Assembly: GCF_010091945.1 (NCBI RefSeq)
Contig: NZ_WVIE01000002.1
Coordinates: 115,270 to 179,269, forward strand
Length of the DNA stretch: 64,000 nucleotides
Direction of reading: 5' to 3'
From: Myxacorys almedinensis A
Lineage (GTDB): Bacteria > Cyanobacteriota > Cyanobacteriia > Leptolyngbyales > Leptolyngbyaceae
The stretch's first letter is position 1; each line of letters opens with the position of its first letter. Both the position numbers and the translations under genes were made by a program. The notes beneath the pieces are model-generated. The model did not search any database, was not told the DNA's origin, and saw only the letters and a list, made by a program, of their open reading frames with translations. Positions 55,599-64,000 of this stretch are shown here, in pieces.

Positions 55599-57782
55599 TC
55601 ACAGTGAAAGTGGCTCAGAACTAAGTGGAATTGCCGCATTCACTAGCGTGGTTAATACCCCAGTTTGCTCTTGCCCGCTTGTGGAAAGATCGCTGTAACA
55701 CAGAAAGAGTTTTTCTTCGGTTCTACCTAACAGATCGAGCAGAATGCGCCGTAAGCGCTGTTCGTTCATAGTTTGAGTATCTTCGACGCGCCACGCTTGA
55801 CCTGACCAGTGCTGAAGAAAAATCGGGGCGGCAAATAGCGAGTCTACCCCACTCAGCCAGCGCGAAGAACCGGCATCTAGCCAAAACTGCCAACGGTGAG
55901 CACGGCGGCTCGACCGATACTGAAACACGGTCGCCAAGGTGACGGCATTATTTGCCAAGCCCACCGGGCGGACGGGAAACGGATTGGCGGTAACAGTGCC
56001 ATTTCTCAAGAGTTGAATAAAGTTGCGAACCGTCATTGAGGCTGGAGCATCACTCCAATCGCTGCGGCGCAACCGATCGTCTACTTGCCAATAGTGCTGA
56101 GCCGTTTCGATCAATTCTCTCAGGGCGGCGAGTTGGTCAAATGGCAAATGGCTGCCGCCCAAGAAGAATCGCTGGATGGCGCGATCGCACAATACGACCG
56201 GACTGGCGATCAGGTGCTGGCTGAGTTGCGATCGCTGATCCTCAATCCAGCGCACAATTCCCCCATAGGCATCTGCGGCTTGATAGCCCAACCGATCCCA
56301 CCGGGAAAACGTGGTTGCTGCTCTTAATTGCGGATGATCCGGGTGGGGTTCAAAGCAATAATCTGCTATTAACCCGGATCGGGCTGGATCAATCAAAAAC
56401 GAGGCGGCACTGGTCGGGGAAACAGTAGACAAAACGTCATCAGGTTGCCAATCTGCTGGGGTGGCTTTTTGGCTGAGAACAACTAGCATTTCTGCGATCG
56501 CGTCTCGGTCAACCCACCGACCCAACCCTGGATAAATCAGTGCCAACAGCGTCAACAGCGATCGAATAATGGGGCTGCTTGCCAACGGGCGTTGATCGTT
56601 GAGCAACTCCACCGGAATGCCATTTTTTCGCAAAATCTCGGTCAAGGCATAGCGAGAGATCGGATCAATCCCCGGACCGATCAGCGCCACGTCTCGCGGT
56701 TGCACCTGCCCAGACTGGACTGCCTTGAGAATGACATCGGCGGTTTGGCGGATGAGTTGCGCTTGGGTGGTCGATTGGATGGTTTGAATCGCATCTGGCA
56801 AACTGGCAAAGAAAATCGGATCGTTGACCAGATCGACGATCGCGGCTCCCAAATCCTTCACTAGCGACGCCCCCGCAGCCGCTGTCAACATTATTTCCTG
56901 GCAGTGGGAAGACAACTCCGCCATATAGCTTGGATCGGCTCCTAACCCCAACCTGACCGCACCGTCAGGATTGAACGCAAAAGCGCAGGTTGTGTTTTGG
57001 CTGAGAAAAAACTCGAAAAGCCGCCGTGCGATCGCGGGATATTCATCCACATCATCGGCAAGAACAGCCTGATAGCGCGCCGTCAAATGCTTTTGATAGA
57101 CCGGATTGGGCAACAAATAGCGCCAATACAACTCTGTGATCAAGCTATAGGTGAGCAAGCCTCGTCGCAAGCACCAGAGCCGCCACCGTTGCAGCATTTC
57201 TCCCACCGTTGCGTAGGGAATCGGCAATGCTGCCACCTGTCCCTCCATTCCCGGAACGCCTTGTTCTAGCAAGGTCGGAATTTCTTCGAGGGTGATGCCA
57301 CTCAACGCCGCAAGTTGCATCACGTCTAGAACGCGGCGCACCAGTCGCGCTTCACCCTGCCCGGCACCATAGCCCATTGGCACAGTTCCTTCCGGGGTGC
57401 GTGCCCCAATGGCGGTGTCAAGTTCTGTTCGCCAAAGCCGCGATGCCAATTCCTGCTCATTTTCCGGGCGCAGCCGCAGCGGAAACGTCGCGTTTAGCTC
57501 CAACGACGGGATTAGCAGCGACCAAAATAGCATCACTTCGTCTTCAAAAAATCCCAGGGGCGTTGTTGAGCGAAACGGACACTTGCCCTGAGTTTCAGCT
57601 GTTAAGCGATCAGCAAGTTCCAAACGGTTATCCCCGATCGCAGCGAGCACCAACACCGAAACTTCACTTTGCTGGGTGCTGCGAGCCAAGCCAGGGCGCA
57701 CCCACTCGCAAAATTGGTTGACCAACCGAGTTGTCTTGCCGCTGCGCGCCGCTCCAGTTACCCAAATTGAAGTAAAACCCAC
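55599..57782 (-). CDS. SF1 helicase-like ATPase (cyanobacterial 'recombinase family')
   Basis: A 727-residue cytosolic protein starting at GTG (GGGGG lies 8-12 bases upstream). Walker A is VTGAARSGKTTRL (about residues 8-20), and a Walker-B/DExx-like VLADDVDEYPAIARRLFEFF lies near residue 242. RDVALIGPGIDPISRYALTE and RPLASSPIIRSLLTLLALIY resemble UvrD/AddB C-terminal motifs. Motif III and a classic GDxxQSIY are missing, so it resembles the AddB/RecB-like inactive or diverged group. Likely a DNA-repair or exonuclease-complex subunit; no partner gene is adjacent. Conserved in cyanobacteria. Confidence 0.65.
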   Translation of the reverse strand: MGFTSIWVTGAARSGKTTRLVNQFCEWVRPGLARSTQQSEVSVLVLAAIGDNRLELADRLTAETQGKCPFRSTTPLGFFEDEVMLFWSLLIPSLELNATFPLRLRPENEQELASRLWRTELDTAIGARTPEGTVPMGYGAGQGEARLVRRVLDVMQLAALSGITLEEIPTLLEQGVPGMEGQVAALPIPYATVGEMLQRWRLWCLRRGLLTYSLITELYWRYLLPNPVYQKHLTARYQAVLADDVDEYPAIARRLFEFFLSQNTTCAFAFNPDGAVRLGLGADPSYMAELSSHCQEIMLTAAAGASLVKDLGAAIVDLVNDPIFFASLPDAIQTIQSTTQAQLIRQTADVILKAVQSGQVQPRDVALIGPGIDPISRYALTEILRKNGIPVELLNDQRPLASSPIIRSLLTLLALIYPGLGRWVDRDAIAEMLVVLSQKATPADWQPDDVLSTVSPTSAASFLIDPARSGLIADYCFEPHPDHPQLRAATTFSRWDRLGYQAADAYGGIVRWIEDQRSQLSQHLIASPVVLCDRAIQRFFLGGSHLPFDQLAALRELIETAQHYWQVDDRLRRSDWSDAPASMTVRNFIQLLRNGTVTANPFPVRPVGLANNAVTLATVFQYRSSRRAHRWQFWLDAGSSRWLSGVDSLFAAPIFLQHWSGQAWRVEDTQTMNEQRLRRILLDLLGRTEEKLFLCYSDLSTSGQEQTGVLTTLVNAAIPLSSEPLSL

Positions 57783-58051
57783 AAGTTAGCCCCCGGTATA
57801 TTTGCTAGAATCCGTAGCACTCTAACTAACGTTGCCACAACGAACGGTGCGATCGCTCAGCACAGATTCAGAAGCGATTTGTCCTTCTCTATCGTAGATC
57901 TGAAAATGCAGCACCCTTGGATCTAAACCTACACCGAGGTTGAAGAAGAAGCGTTAGCTTATGATCTGTCTCTGCTGTTGCTTCTGCGTGACCTGCCGTC
58001 GCAATCTCTCCCTCCCTTCATCTGCCCGTATCGCATTTCGACTGGTGAATC

Positions 58052-59506
58052 ATGAGAACGTCTATCTTCGCCGCTTTGAAAGGCTCTCTCCGTCGCGCTG
58101 AGCAATGGTATTTACAAACGCCCGATCGCGCCCTCGATTTGGCGTACGATGCAGCGCTAAACATTAAAGCGATCGAGGACGAGCATTTTGGGGGCAAGAA
58201 AATTGCCCGCGATGCCGGAACTCTCAGCGCCAGCGCCTTTGCATATTTTGAAGCCGATCTCAGGCGGCATCTCCGCACCATTCGGATGCGGCTTACAGAA
58301 TTTCGCCGCAGTCGCTCTACCCTCAATGTTACAAACCCAAACAAAGTTGCGGCAGGGCGATCGGTGCGAACGATCGAGACAACGGCGATCGGCTCGGATC
58401 GGTTTGTGCCGACGGTGCGAGATCAGCCTGCGATCGCGCTAGAGAAGCTAAAATTTATCGACAGCATTTTGGCACGTTATGCAGAGCAAAATTTGACTCT
58501 AGAAGCAGTGTCAACGTCCATGATTTCCCAAAGTTATGAAGAGGAGAAACGGTTGAGTAAAACCGGGCAAACCCCACCCGATAAAAAAAATGCTCCAGCA
58601 AATCCGAACACTAGCGCTACAGGAAGCGAAGATTTTGAATCTATCACCGATAAAACCGGGCTGCTGCCGCGATCGATCCTCACAACGTTAAGCCGATTAA
58701 AACGAGATTTAGATCCCAACTCGGAGACAGAAGTTGTCCAGACTTACCGCGTTTCTAAAGTCAGAACTCTGATTTCCGTCAGATTTATTTTGACCTTGAT
58801 TTTAGTGCCACTCTTGGTGCAACAGGGTGTTCGCAACCTGGTTTTGACGAATAGCTTGCCCCCAGGACAGTGGATTAGTCAGCAGTTTAGCCTAGAGACT
58901 CCTGAACGGGTGTTTCTCAACAGTGAAATGACTGAGGAAGCCCTGCACGAGCTACAACGGTTTGAAGAGCGGCTCCGGTTTGAAAATCTGATCAAAGAAA
59001 CCTTAGATCAGCGAGAGTTTTCGCCAGCCGAAGTAGAAGAACGGGCTATCCAACGCTCTGAGGTGGTGGAAGCTCAACTGAAAGAAAAAGCAATCGAGGT
59101 GGCGGCTAACTTTTCGGTGCAGAGTACCGATGCAATTAAAAACTGGGTGGCAGATATTGCCGCCGCGATCGCATTTGCCCTAGTTCTAACCAACAGCAAG
59201 CGGGAAGTTGAGGTTGTCAAGTCGGTGATTGATGAAGTTGCCTATGGCTTGAGTGATAGCGCTAAAGCTTTCGTGATTATTCTATTTACGGATGTGTTTG
59301 TCGGATTTCACTCGCCCCATGGATGGGAGGTGCTACTCGACAATGTTGCCAGGCATTTCGGTTTGCCAACGAGCCGCGACTTTAGCTTCTTGTTTATCGC
59401 GACCTTTCCAGTGATCTTAGACACGATTTTTAAGTATTGGATTTTTCGCTATCTAAACCGAGTTTCCCCATCTGCCGTAGCGACGTATCGTGAAATGAAC
59501 GAGTGA
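58052..59506 (+). CDS. pxcA: Proton extrusion protein PxcA (CotA/CemA family)
   Basis: A 484-residue plasma-membrane protein related to plastid CemA/Ycf10; cyanobacterial CotA is needed for light-induced proton extrusion and supports CO2 uptake. Residues 1-200 are cytoplasmic and helical (MRTSIFAALKGSLRRAEQWY). The core, about 240-484, has hydrophobic helices: FILTLILVPLLVQQGVRNLV, WVADIAAAIAFALVLTN, AFVIILFTDVFVGFHSPHGW and FLFIATFPVILDTIFKYWIF, a signature of the family. The chain ends RVSPSAVATYREMNE. The stop codon directly abuts the 149-bp element at 59507. Confidence 0.93.
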   Translation: MRTSIFAALKGSLRRAEQWYLQTPDRALDLAYDAALNIKAIEDEHFGGKKIARDAGTLSASAFAYFEADLRRHLRTIRMRLTEFRRSRSTLNVTNPNKVAAGRSVRTIETTAIGSDRFVPTVRDQPAIALEKLKFIDSILARYAEQNLTLEAVSTSMISQSYEEEKRLSKTGQTPPDKKNAPANPNTSATGSEDFESITDKTGLLPRSILTTLSRLKRDLDPNSETEVVQTYRVSKVRTLISVRFILTLILVPLLVQQGVRNLVLTNSLPPGQWISQQFSLETPERVFLNSEMTEEALHELQRFEERLRFENLIKETLDQREFSPAEVEERAIQRSEVVEAQLKEKAIEVAANFSVQSTDAIKNWVADIAAAIAFALVLTNSKREVEVVKSVIDEVAYGLSDSAKAFVIILFTDVFVGFHSPHGWEVLLDNVARHFGLPTSRDFSFLFIATFPVILDTIFKYWIFRYLNRVSPSAVATYREMNE

Positions 59507-59655
59507 TACCAAATTAATCTGTAAATGCTATAGATGTGCGACCTCCCCCAACCCCTCCTGACTAAAGAGAGGAGCCGGAAAGTCTCTCCTGACCAAGGGG
59601 GGATACCGTAGGCAGGGAGATCCAAGATCTGTCGCCGTGAAAAATAAGTTTGGTA
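59507..59655 (+). mobile_element. 149-bp MITE-like element, copy B
   Basis: It begins TACCAAATTAATCTGTAAAT and ends AAGTTTGGTA, so the outer ends form short inverted repeats (TACCAAA/TTTGGTA) with TA at each edge, consistent with a TA-targeting (IS630/Tc1-like) MITE. It is about 80% similar to the reverse complement of 14265-14413. It starts right after the pxcA TGA. The core has a C-rich/G-rich block (CTCCCCCAACCCC, AAGGGGGGAT). No ORF. Confidence 0.8.
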
Positions 59656-59790
59656 TGACTTGCGGCTGGGTGTGAAATTGAGTAGACAAACGTTAATCGG
59701 CAACCTGGACTGATTGCCATTTACGGCACGTTTACCACACCGGGATACAGCATTGCCATATCCCGACCTGGGTTGCACATTTACGCTAAC

Positions 59791-61311
59791 TTACACGGGC
59801 GCAACTTTTTCTTTTTCTAAGATCAGCTTTGCCCGCTTTAACTGTTCGGGGACGGAAATCGGATACTCTCCGGTAAAACATGCCGAACAGAAGCTATTGG
59901 TATTTTCTCGCGTCGCGGTTAGCATCCCTTCCCAACTGAGATATTGGAGGGAATCTACCCCAATTTGTTGGGCAATGTCTGCTACCGATTTGGTTGCGGC
60001 AATTAAATGATCTTGGCTGTCGGTATCAATGCCATAGAAACAGGGATGGGTGACAGGCGGCGACGAAATTCTCATATGCACCTCGATCGCTCCGGCATCT
60101 CGCAATGCTTTGACGATCTTGCGGCTGGTGGTTCCCCGAACGATCGAGTCATCTACAATCACGACCCGCTTTCCGGCTAGAACGTCCTTAAGCGGATTGA
60201 GCTTCATCCGAATGCCTGCCTCTCGCATCCCTTGAGTGGGCTGAATAAAGGTGCGACCCACATAGCGATTCTTGATCAAGCCTTCGGCGTAGGGAATGCC
60301 CGACTCTTGGGAAAACCCGATCGCGGCTGGAATCCCAGAATCGGGAACGGCGATCACAATATCTGCATCTACGTAAGATTCTTGGGCAAGCTGACGCCCA
60401 ATTCGCAGCCGATAGCTATATAAACTTTCGTCGTGCATGACGCTATCGGGGCGAGCAAAATAGATCATCTCGAAAATGCAGAGCTTGCGTTCGGCTTTTT
60501 TTGCCCACTGGATCGAGGTTAAGCCTTCTGCCGTAATCCACACAAGCTCTCCGGGCTGAATATCGCGTACATAGTCTGCCCCGATGATGTCAAGCCCGCA
60601 GGTTTCCGAAGCGAGGACGTAGCGATTGGGCAATTCAGGATCATCTTTGGGTAAGGTGCCTAAGACGAGGGGACGAATGCCATTGCGATCGCGGGTTCCC
60701 AACAGCCCATCGGGGGTGCCGATGACTAAACTAAATGCGCCGCTACAGCGTTGGAAGGCGCTAGCAGCAGCATCGACCCAAGATTTGCCATCGTTGACTT
60801 CATCGCCTAGGGCGAGGGCAATCATTTCCGAATCCGTGGTGGTGATGAAGGTATGGTCGCGCTGAGAGAGTTCTGCTCGCAGTTGGGCAGTGTTGACTAG
60901 GTTACCGTTGTGAGCGAGGGCGAGAGAGCCAAGGCGAGTTGGCACGATCGCAGGTTGAGCATTGACCACTCGGCTTGATCCGGTAGTGGAATAGCGGGTA
61001 TGACCGACCGCTAAGGCTCCGGGCAGCTTGCTTAAAATGGTTTCGTTAAAAACTTGAGACACCAAGCCCATGTCTTTGTGCAAATTTACCTGATTGCCAT
61101 CGAACGCGGCGATGCCTGCCGATTCTTGACCTCGATGCTGCAAGGCATACAGCCCGAAATAGGCAAGGGTGGCGACGGTTTCTCCGGGAGAGTAGACGCC
61201 GAAGACGCCACAGGCTTCTTCTGGTTTGTCGGAGGGAGAGAGAGCAGGCGTCTCTGGGGTAGGGGTTGAGGCGCAAGCAGACTGGTCGGAGGGAGGATCA
61301 TTCGGCAGCAT
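59791..61311 (-). CDS. purF: Amidophosphoribosyltransferase PurF
   Basis: A 506-residue type II glutamine PRPP amidotransferase, the first committed step of purine synthesis. A 33-residue propeptide-like N-terminus (MLPNDPPSDQSACASTPTPE and onward) precedes Cys34 of CGVFGVYSPGE, which becomes the N-terminal nucleophile. The glutaminase domain runs to about residue 260. The PRTase domain has VVIVDDSIVRGTTSRKIV, the PRPP-binding loop. SFCSACFTGEYPI near the C-terminus fits the cyanobacterial class with Cys residues for an Fe-S cluster. purL lies upstream on the same strand (199 bp). Confidence 0.95.
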   Translation of the reverse strand: MLPNDPPSDQSACASTPTPETPALSPSDKPEEACGVFGVYSPGETVATLAYFGLYALQHRGQESAGIAAFDGNQVNLHKDMGLVSQVFNETILSKLPGALAVGHTRYSTTGSSRVVNAQPAIVPTRLGSLALAHNGNLVNTAQLRAELSQRDHTFITTTDSEMIALALGDEVNDGKSWVDAAASAFQRCSGAFSLVIGTPDGLLGTRDRNGIRPLVLGTLPKDDPELPNRYVLASETCGLDIIGADYVRDIQPGELVWITAEGLTSIQWAKKAERKLCIFEMIYFARPDSVMHDESLYSYRLRIGRQLAQESYVDADIVIAVPDSGIPAAIGFSQESGIPYAEGLIKNRYVGRTFIQPTQGMREAGIRMKLNPLKDVLAGKRVVIVDDSIVRGTTSRKIVKALRDAGAIEVHMRISSPPVTHPCFYGIDTDSQDHLIAATKSVADIAQQIGVDSLQYLSWEGMLTATRENTNSFCSACFTGEYPISVPEQLKRAKLILEKEKVAPV

Positions 61312-61510
61312 AGATCAGGCTCAGCTTACTACAAGTCGAGAGGGTCAAGAACATGGAATGCAGAAGGGGGAATGTAAAGGCAAGCTTAACATTCTCTTAA
61401 ATATCGCATGATTTTGTGAAAGAACGGGCAGGAAGCAGTCGAATGGAGGATAGGGATAAGAGAAGGTTATGGATACCGGCTTGATGATTCATCTTTTTGA
61501 GGCGTTGAGC

Positions 61511-63883
61511 CTAAGATGTTAAACGGCGTTCGATCGCGGTTGACCAAATGTTCTGCATTGCTGCGATCGTAGCGTCTACTAAAACCGATGTGTTGTCGGC
61601 ACGAATTTGCAGCGAACTGCCGGATGCGGCAACCTGCCCCAGGGTTTGCCAGTGGTAAGGGAGGTGGGCTTGAAGATAGGTTTCCCACTGGGCAACGCTT
61701 GCCTGATCGACGGAGACCACAATTCGGGCACCGCCTTCTGCAAATAACACCTGATCGAGCCTAGCTGATAGAGGCGGTAAAGAGATGGTGGCACCGCGAT
61801 CGCTGCTGATGCACGATTCGGCAAGCGCGATCGCCAGTCCGCCTTCGGAGCAATCGTGGGCAGAGTGTACCCAGCCTTGCCGGATGCCGTGGCGACAGGC
61901 TGCCTGCACGCTGCGTTCAAGGGCAAAGTTAACCCTAGGGGGTTGCCCAGCGATCGTCTGGTGAAGCACCGCCAAATATTCTGATCCACCGAAGCTGAGC
62001 GCGGTCGAATCGGCGTCCAACCCATCGCCCAGCAAGTAGATAGCATCCCCTTCGTGCGTCCAGCCTTGCCCAACGATGCGGCTGAGATCAGGAATGTAAC
62101 CAACCATTCCGACTACGGGTGTGGGGTAGATGGGCTGCGGCTTGCCGTCGGAATCGAGGGTTTCGTTATAGAGCGAAACGTTGCCTCCGGTTACAGGAGT
62201 AGAGAAGGCTGTACAGGCTTCAGAAAGTCCGCGGCAGGCTTCCGAGAGTTGCCAATAGCCGATCGGCTTTTCTGGGCTGCCAAAGTTGAGGTTGTCGGTG
62301 ATGGCGATCGGGTCTGCGCCAACACAACTGAGGTTTCGAGCCGCTTCTGCGACTGCCGCTTTGGCTCCTTCGTAGGGGTTGAGGTAGACGTAGCGGGAGT
62401 TGCAGTCGGTGGTGGCGGCGACGCCTTTGGTGAGGGATGACGGGGTTGGAGTGATGGATGAAGAGGTGGCATCAGCGAGGGGACGAATGCGAACGATCGC
62501 GGCGTCTGCTCCGCCAGGGAGCATGACGGTATTGTTTTGGACTTGGTGATCATATTGGCGGTAGATCCACCGTTTGGAGGCGATCGTTGGAGCGTCAAGC
62601 AACTGGTTTAAAACGTCAGTCCAGCTTAAAGGTTGTCCGCCGATGCTGATTCCAGAGAGATCGCAGGGGGGGAGTTGGTCGGGCGTCCAGTTCCAAGCTT
62701 CGCGGGCGTAGGTGGGAGGTTCGGCGATGAGGTCGCGATGATAGATGGGGGTATTATCGGCAAGAGCCGTAGCCGGAATTTCAGCCGCGATCGCGCCTTG
62801 AAATAAAATTCTCACGATCGGTTCTTCGATCACCGTTCCGGCAACAACGGCATGCAGTTCCCATTTGTGGAAAATATCGATGAGTTCTTGTTCGCGCCCT
62901 TTTTCTGCCACAAACAACATGCGCTCTTGCGACTCAGAAAGCAAATATTCGTAAGGAACCATGCCCGTTTCACGAGCCGGAATGAGATCTAGGTCAAGCT
63001 CGATGCCGACTCCACCTTTTGCCGCCATTTCGGACGTAGAGCAGGTAATTCCTGCCGCGCCCATGTCTTGCGCTGCTACAACTGCCCCTGTTTTGAACGC
63101 TTCTAAGCAAGCCTCGACGAGAGACTTTTCCAGGAAGGGATCGCCAACCTGCACGGCGGGGCGATCGTCTATGGATTCTTTAGAGAGTTCGGCACTGGCA
63201 AAACTTGCGCCGCCCATGCCGTCGCGTCCGGTGGTTGATCCGACATAGAGCACGGGGTTGCCGATGCCTCTCGCGCCCGATTTGACGATCTCGGTTGTTT
63301 CCATCAATCCTAGCGCCATGGCATTTACTAAAGGGTTGCCAGAATAGGCAGGATCAAAGTAGACTTCGCCGCCTACGGTAGGAACGCCAATGCAATTGCC
63401 GTAGTGACTGATGCCAGCGACCACGCCTGTAAAGATGCGGCGGGTACGAGCGTCGTCTAACGTGCCAAATCGGAGCGAATTTAAGATGGCGATCGGGCGA
63501 GCACCCATGGTAAAAATGTCGCGCAAGATGCCGCCAACTCCGGTTGCTGCGCCTTGAAACGGTTCGACGGCAGACGGGTGATTGTGCGACTCGATCTTAA
63601 ACGCAAGTCTCATGCCGTCCCCAAGATCGATCACGCCTGCATTCTCGCCAGGGCCCACTAAGATGCGATCGCCCTCGGTGGGAAACTGTTTTAACAACGG
63701 GCGAGAGTTTTTGTAGCAGCAATGTTCTGACCACATCACCCCAAACATGCCAAGCTCGGCTGTATTTGGATGACGCCCCAAGCGCCGCACAATCTCGCTA
63801 TATTCGTCTGGTTTAATGCCCTCAGATGCAATCTCTTGTGCGCTAAACGGTGCAGCGGCAATCTCTGTCATAAACCCTTGCAT
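61511..63883 (-). CDS. purL: Phosphoribosylformylglycinamidine synthase subunit PurL (small type)
   Basis: A 790-residue enzyme that, with PurQ and PurS, converts FGAR to FGAM using glutamine and ATP. Segments typical of small PurL are [119 protein letters not shown] and [21 protein letters not shown]. The start may be MTEIAAAPF at 63871 instead of 63883. purF follows on the same strand after 199 bp. Confidence 0.93.
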   Translation of the reverse strand: MQGFMTEIAAAPFSAQEIASEGIKPDEYSEIVRRLGRHPNTAELGMFGVMWSEHCCYKNSRPLLKQFPTEGDRILVGPGENAGVIDLGDGMRLAFKIESHNHPSAVEPFQGAATGVGGILRDIFTMGARPIAILNSLRFGTLDDARTRRIFTGVVAGISHYGNCIGVPTVGGEVYFDPAYSGNPLVNAMALGLMETTEIVKSGARGIGNPVLYVGSTTGRDGMGGASFASAELSKESIDDRPAVQVGDPFLEKSLVEACLEAFKTGAVVAAQDMGAAGITCSTSEMAAKGGVGIELDLDLIPARETGMVPYEYLLSESQERMLFVAEKGREQELIDIFHKWELHAVVAGTVIEEPIVRILFQGAIAAEIPATALADNTPIYHRDLIAEPPTYAREAWNWTPDQLPPCDLSGISIGGQPLSWTDVLNQLLDAPTIASKRWIYRQYDHQVQNNTVMLPGGADAAIVRIRPLADATSSSITPTPSSLTKGVAATTDCNSRYVYLNPYEGAKAAVAEAARNLSCVGADPIAITDNLNFGSPEKPIGYWQLSEACRGLSEACTAFSTPVTGGNVSLYNETLDSDGKPQPIYPTPVVGMVGYIPDLSRIVGQGWTHEGDAIYLLGDGLDADSTALSFGGSEYLAVLHQTIAGQPPRVNFALERSVQAACRHGIRQGWVHSAHDCSEGGLAIALAESCISSDRGATISLPPLSARLDQVLFAEGGARIVVSVDQASVAQWETYLQAHLPYHWQTLGQVAASGSSLQIRADNTSVLVDATIAAMQNIWSTAIERRLTS

Positions 63884-64000
63884 GGATGGAACAGGTTCTT
63901 ATTCTATCGGCATGGTGGGACGGATGGAGAAGGAGATTGGAGTGATGAAGCAGGAGAGAGAAAAGCGGATGGGTGACGTAGAGACGATGGCAGACCGGTT
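63884..64000. other. Right-edge fragment, no supported gene
   Basis: It is upstream of purL on the minus strand, so it holds the purL promoter region. A + frame beginning ATG at 63912 stays open to the edge (about 29 codons, MVGRMEKEIGVM and onward) but is too short to judge. Confidence 0.3.

Noticed and set aside
63770-63976. 68-residue + strand ORF at the right edge
   Set aside because: Antisense to the purL start region with no family or start support.

Overview
The window is chromosomal DNA from a cyanobacterium. The evidence is chlM (chlorophyll synthesis), a complete menA-menC-menE cluster (phylloquinone synthesis), pxcA/cotA (CemA-type proton extrusion), a Gap1-type glyceraldehyde-3-phosphate dehydrogenase, a Ycf49-like gene, and a very high density of the HIP1 octamer GCGATCGC inside and between genes. 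Long spacers, many short genes with a partner on the opposite strand, and non-autonomous repeat elements suggest a fairly large-genome, filamentous-type species (Leptolyngbya/Oscillatoriales-like). That placement is inference. No rRNA, CRISPR, prophage or intact transposase was found.

Layout. 1-0.43 kb: the 3' end of a repeat-expanded coiled-coil gene. 0.8-4.5 kb: glutathionyl-hydroquinone reductase, pirin, SfsA and an M23 peptidase. 4.8-10.6 kb: an envelope block with a secreted FecR-domain protein, a divergent outer-membrane-barrel-like protein and a large coiled-coil protein. 10.7-14.1 kb: CsaB, an overlapping DUF2499-DUF3593-tsaB operon, an AllA-like ureidoglycolate lyase and a BON-like protein. 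14.3-22.5 kb: a MITE-like element, an FHA-containing class A penicillin-binding protein, NDH-2, a 12-repeat TPR protein, CsbD, a GH100 invertase and tRNA-Leu(UAG). 22.6-29.5 kb: an RHH protein, menE-menC-menA, purE, nagA, a structured intergenic region and chlM. 29.7-35.8 kb: two tandem universal stress proteins, a 1024-residue protein that combines an OmpR regulator with HPt, REC, PAS and histidine-kinase domains, a lone receiver, and two small unknowns. 35.8-49 kb: a phosphorylase-kinase-alpha-like GH15 protein, an amidohydrolase, gap1, a GIY-YIG protein, a GH116 glucosylceramidase and a secreted zinc metalloprotease. 49-64 kb: a GNAT protein, miaE, a DMT transporter, a phosphodiester glycosidase, rsmG, an ECF-type ATPase, a TPR protein, an SF1-like ATPase, pxcA, purF and purL.

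Themes. Carbohydrate handling recurs (GH100, GH15-like, GH116, NagA, NAGPA-type glycosidase, Gap1). Three de novo purine genes (purE, purF, purL) lie in two places. Quinone synthesis (menACE) lies near a quinone-reducing NDH-2. The stress/signalling block at 29.7-34.6 kb is the most integrated functional unit.

The most unusual material is the single-polypeptide phosphorelay, three MITE-like elements (two are 149-bp relatives in opposite orientation), a recurrent habit of 9-17 bp tandem duplications in spacers (including 4 x 16 bp before gap1), and a roughly 590-bp gap before chlM with a terminator-like hairpin on each strand but no gene. No wholly new multi-gene system could be demonstrated from sequence alone.
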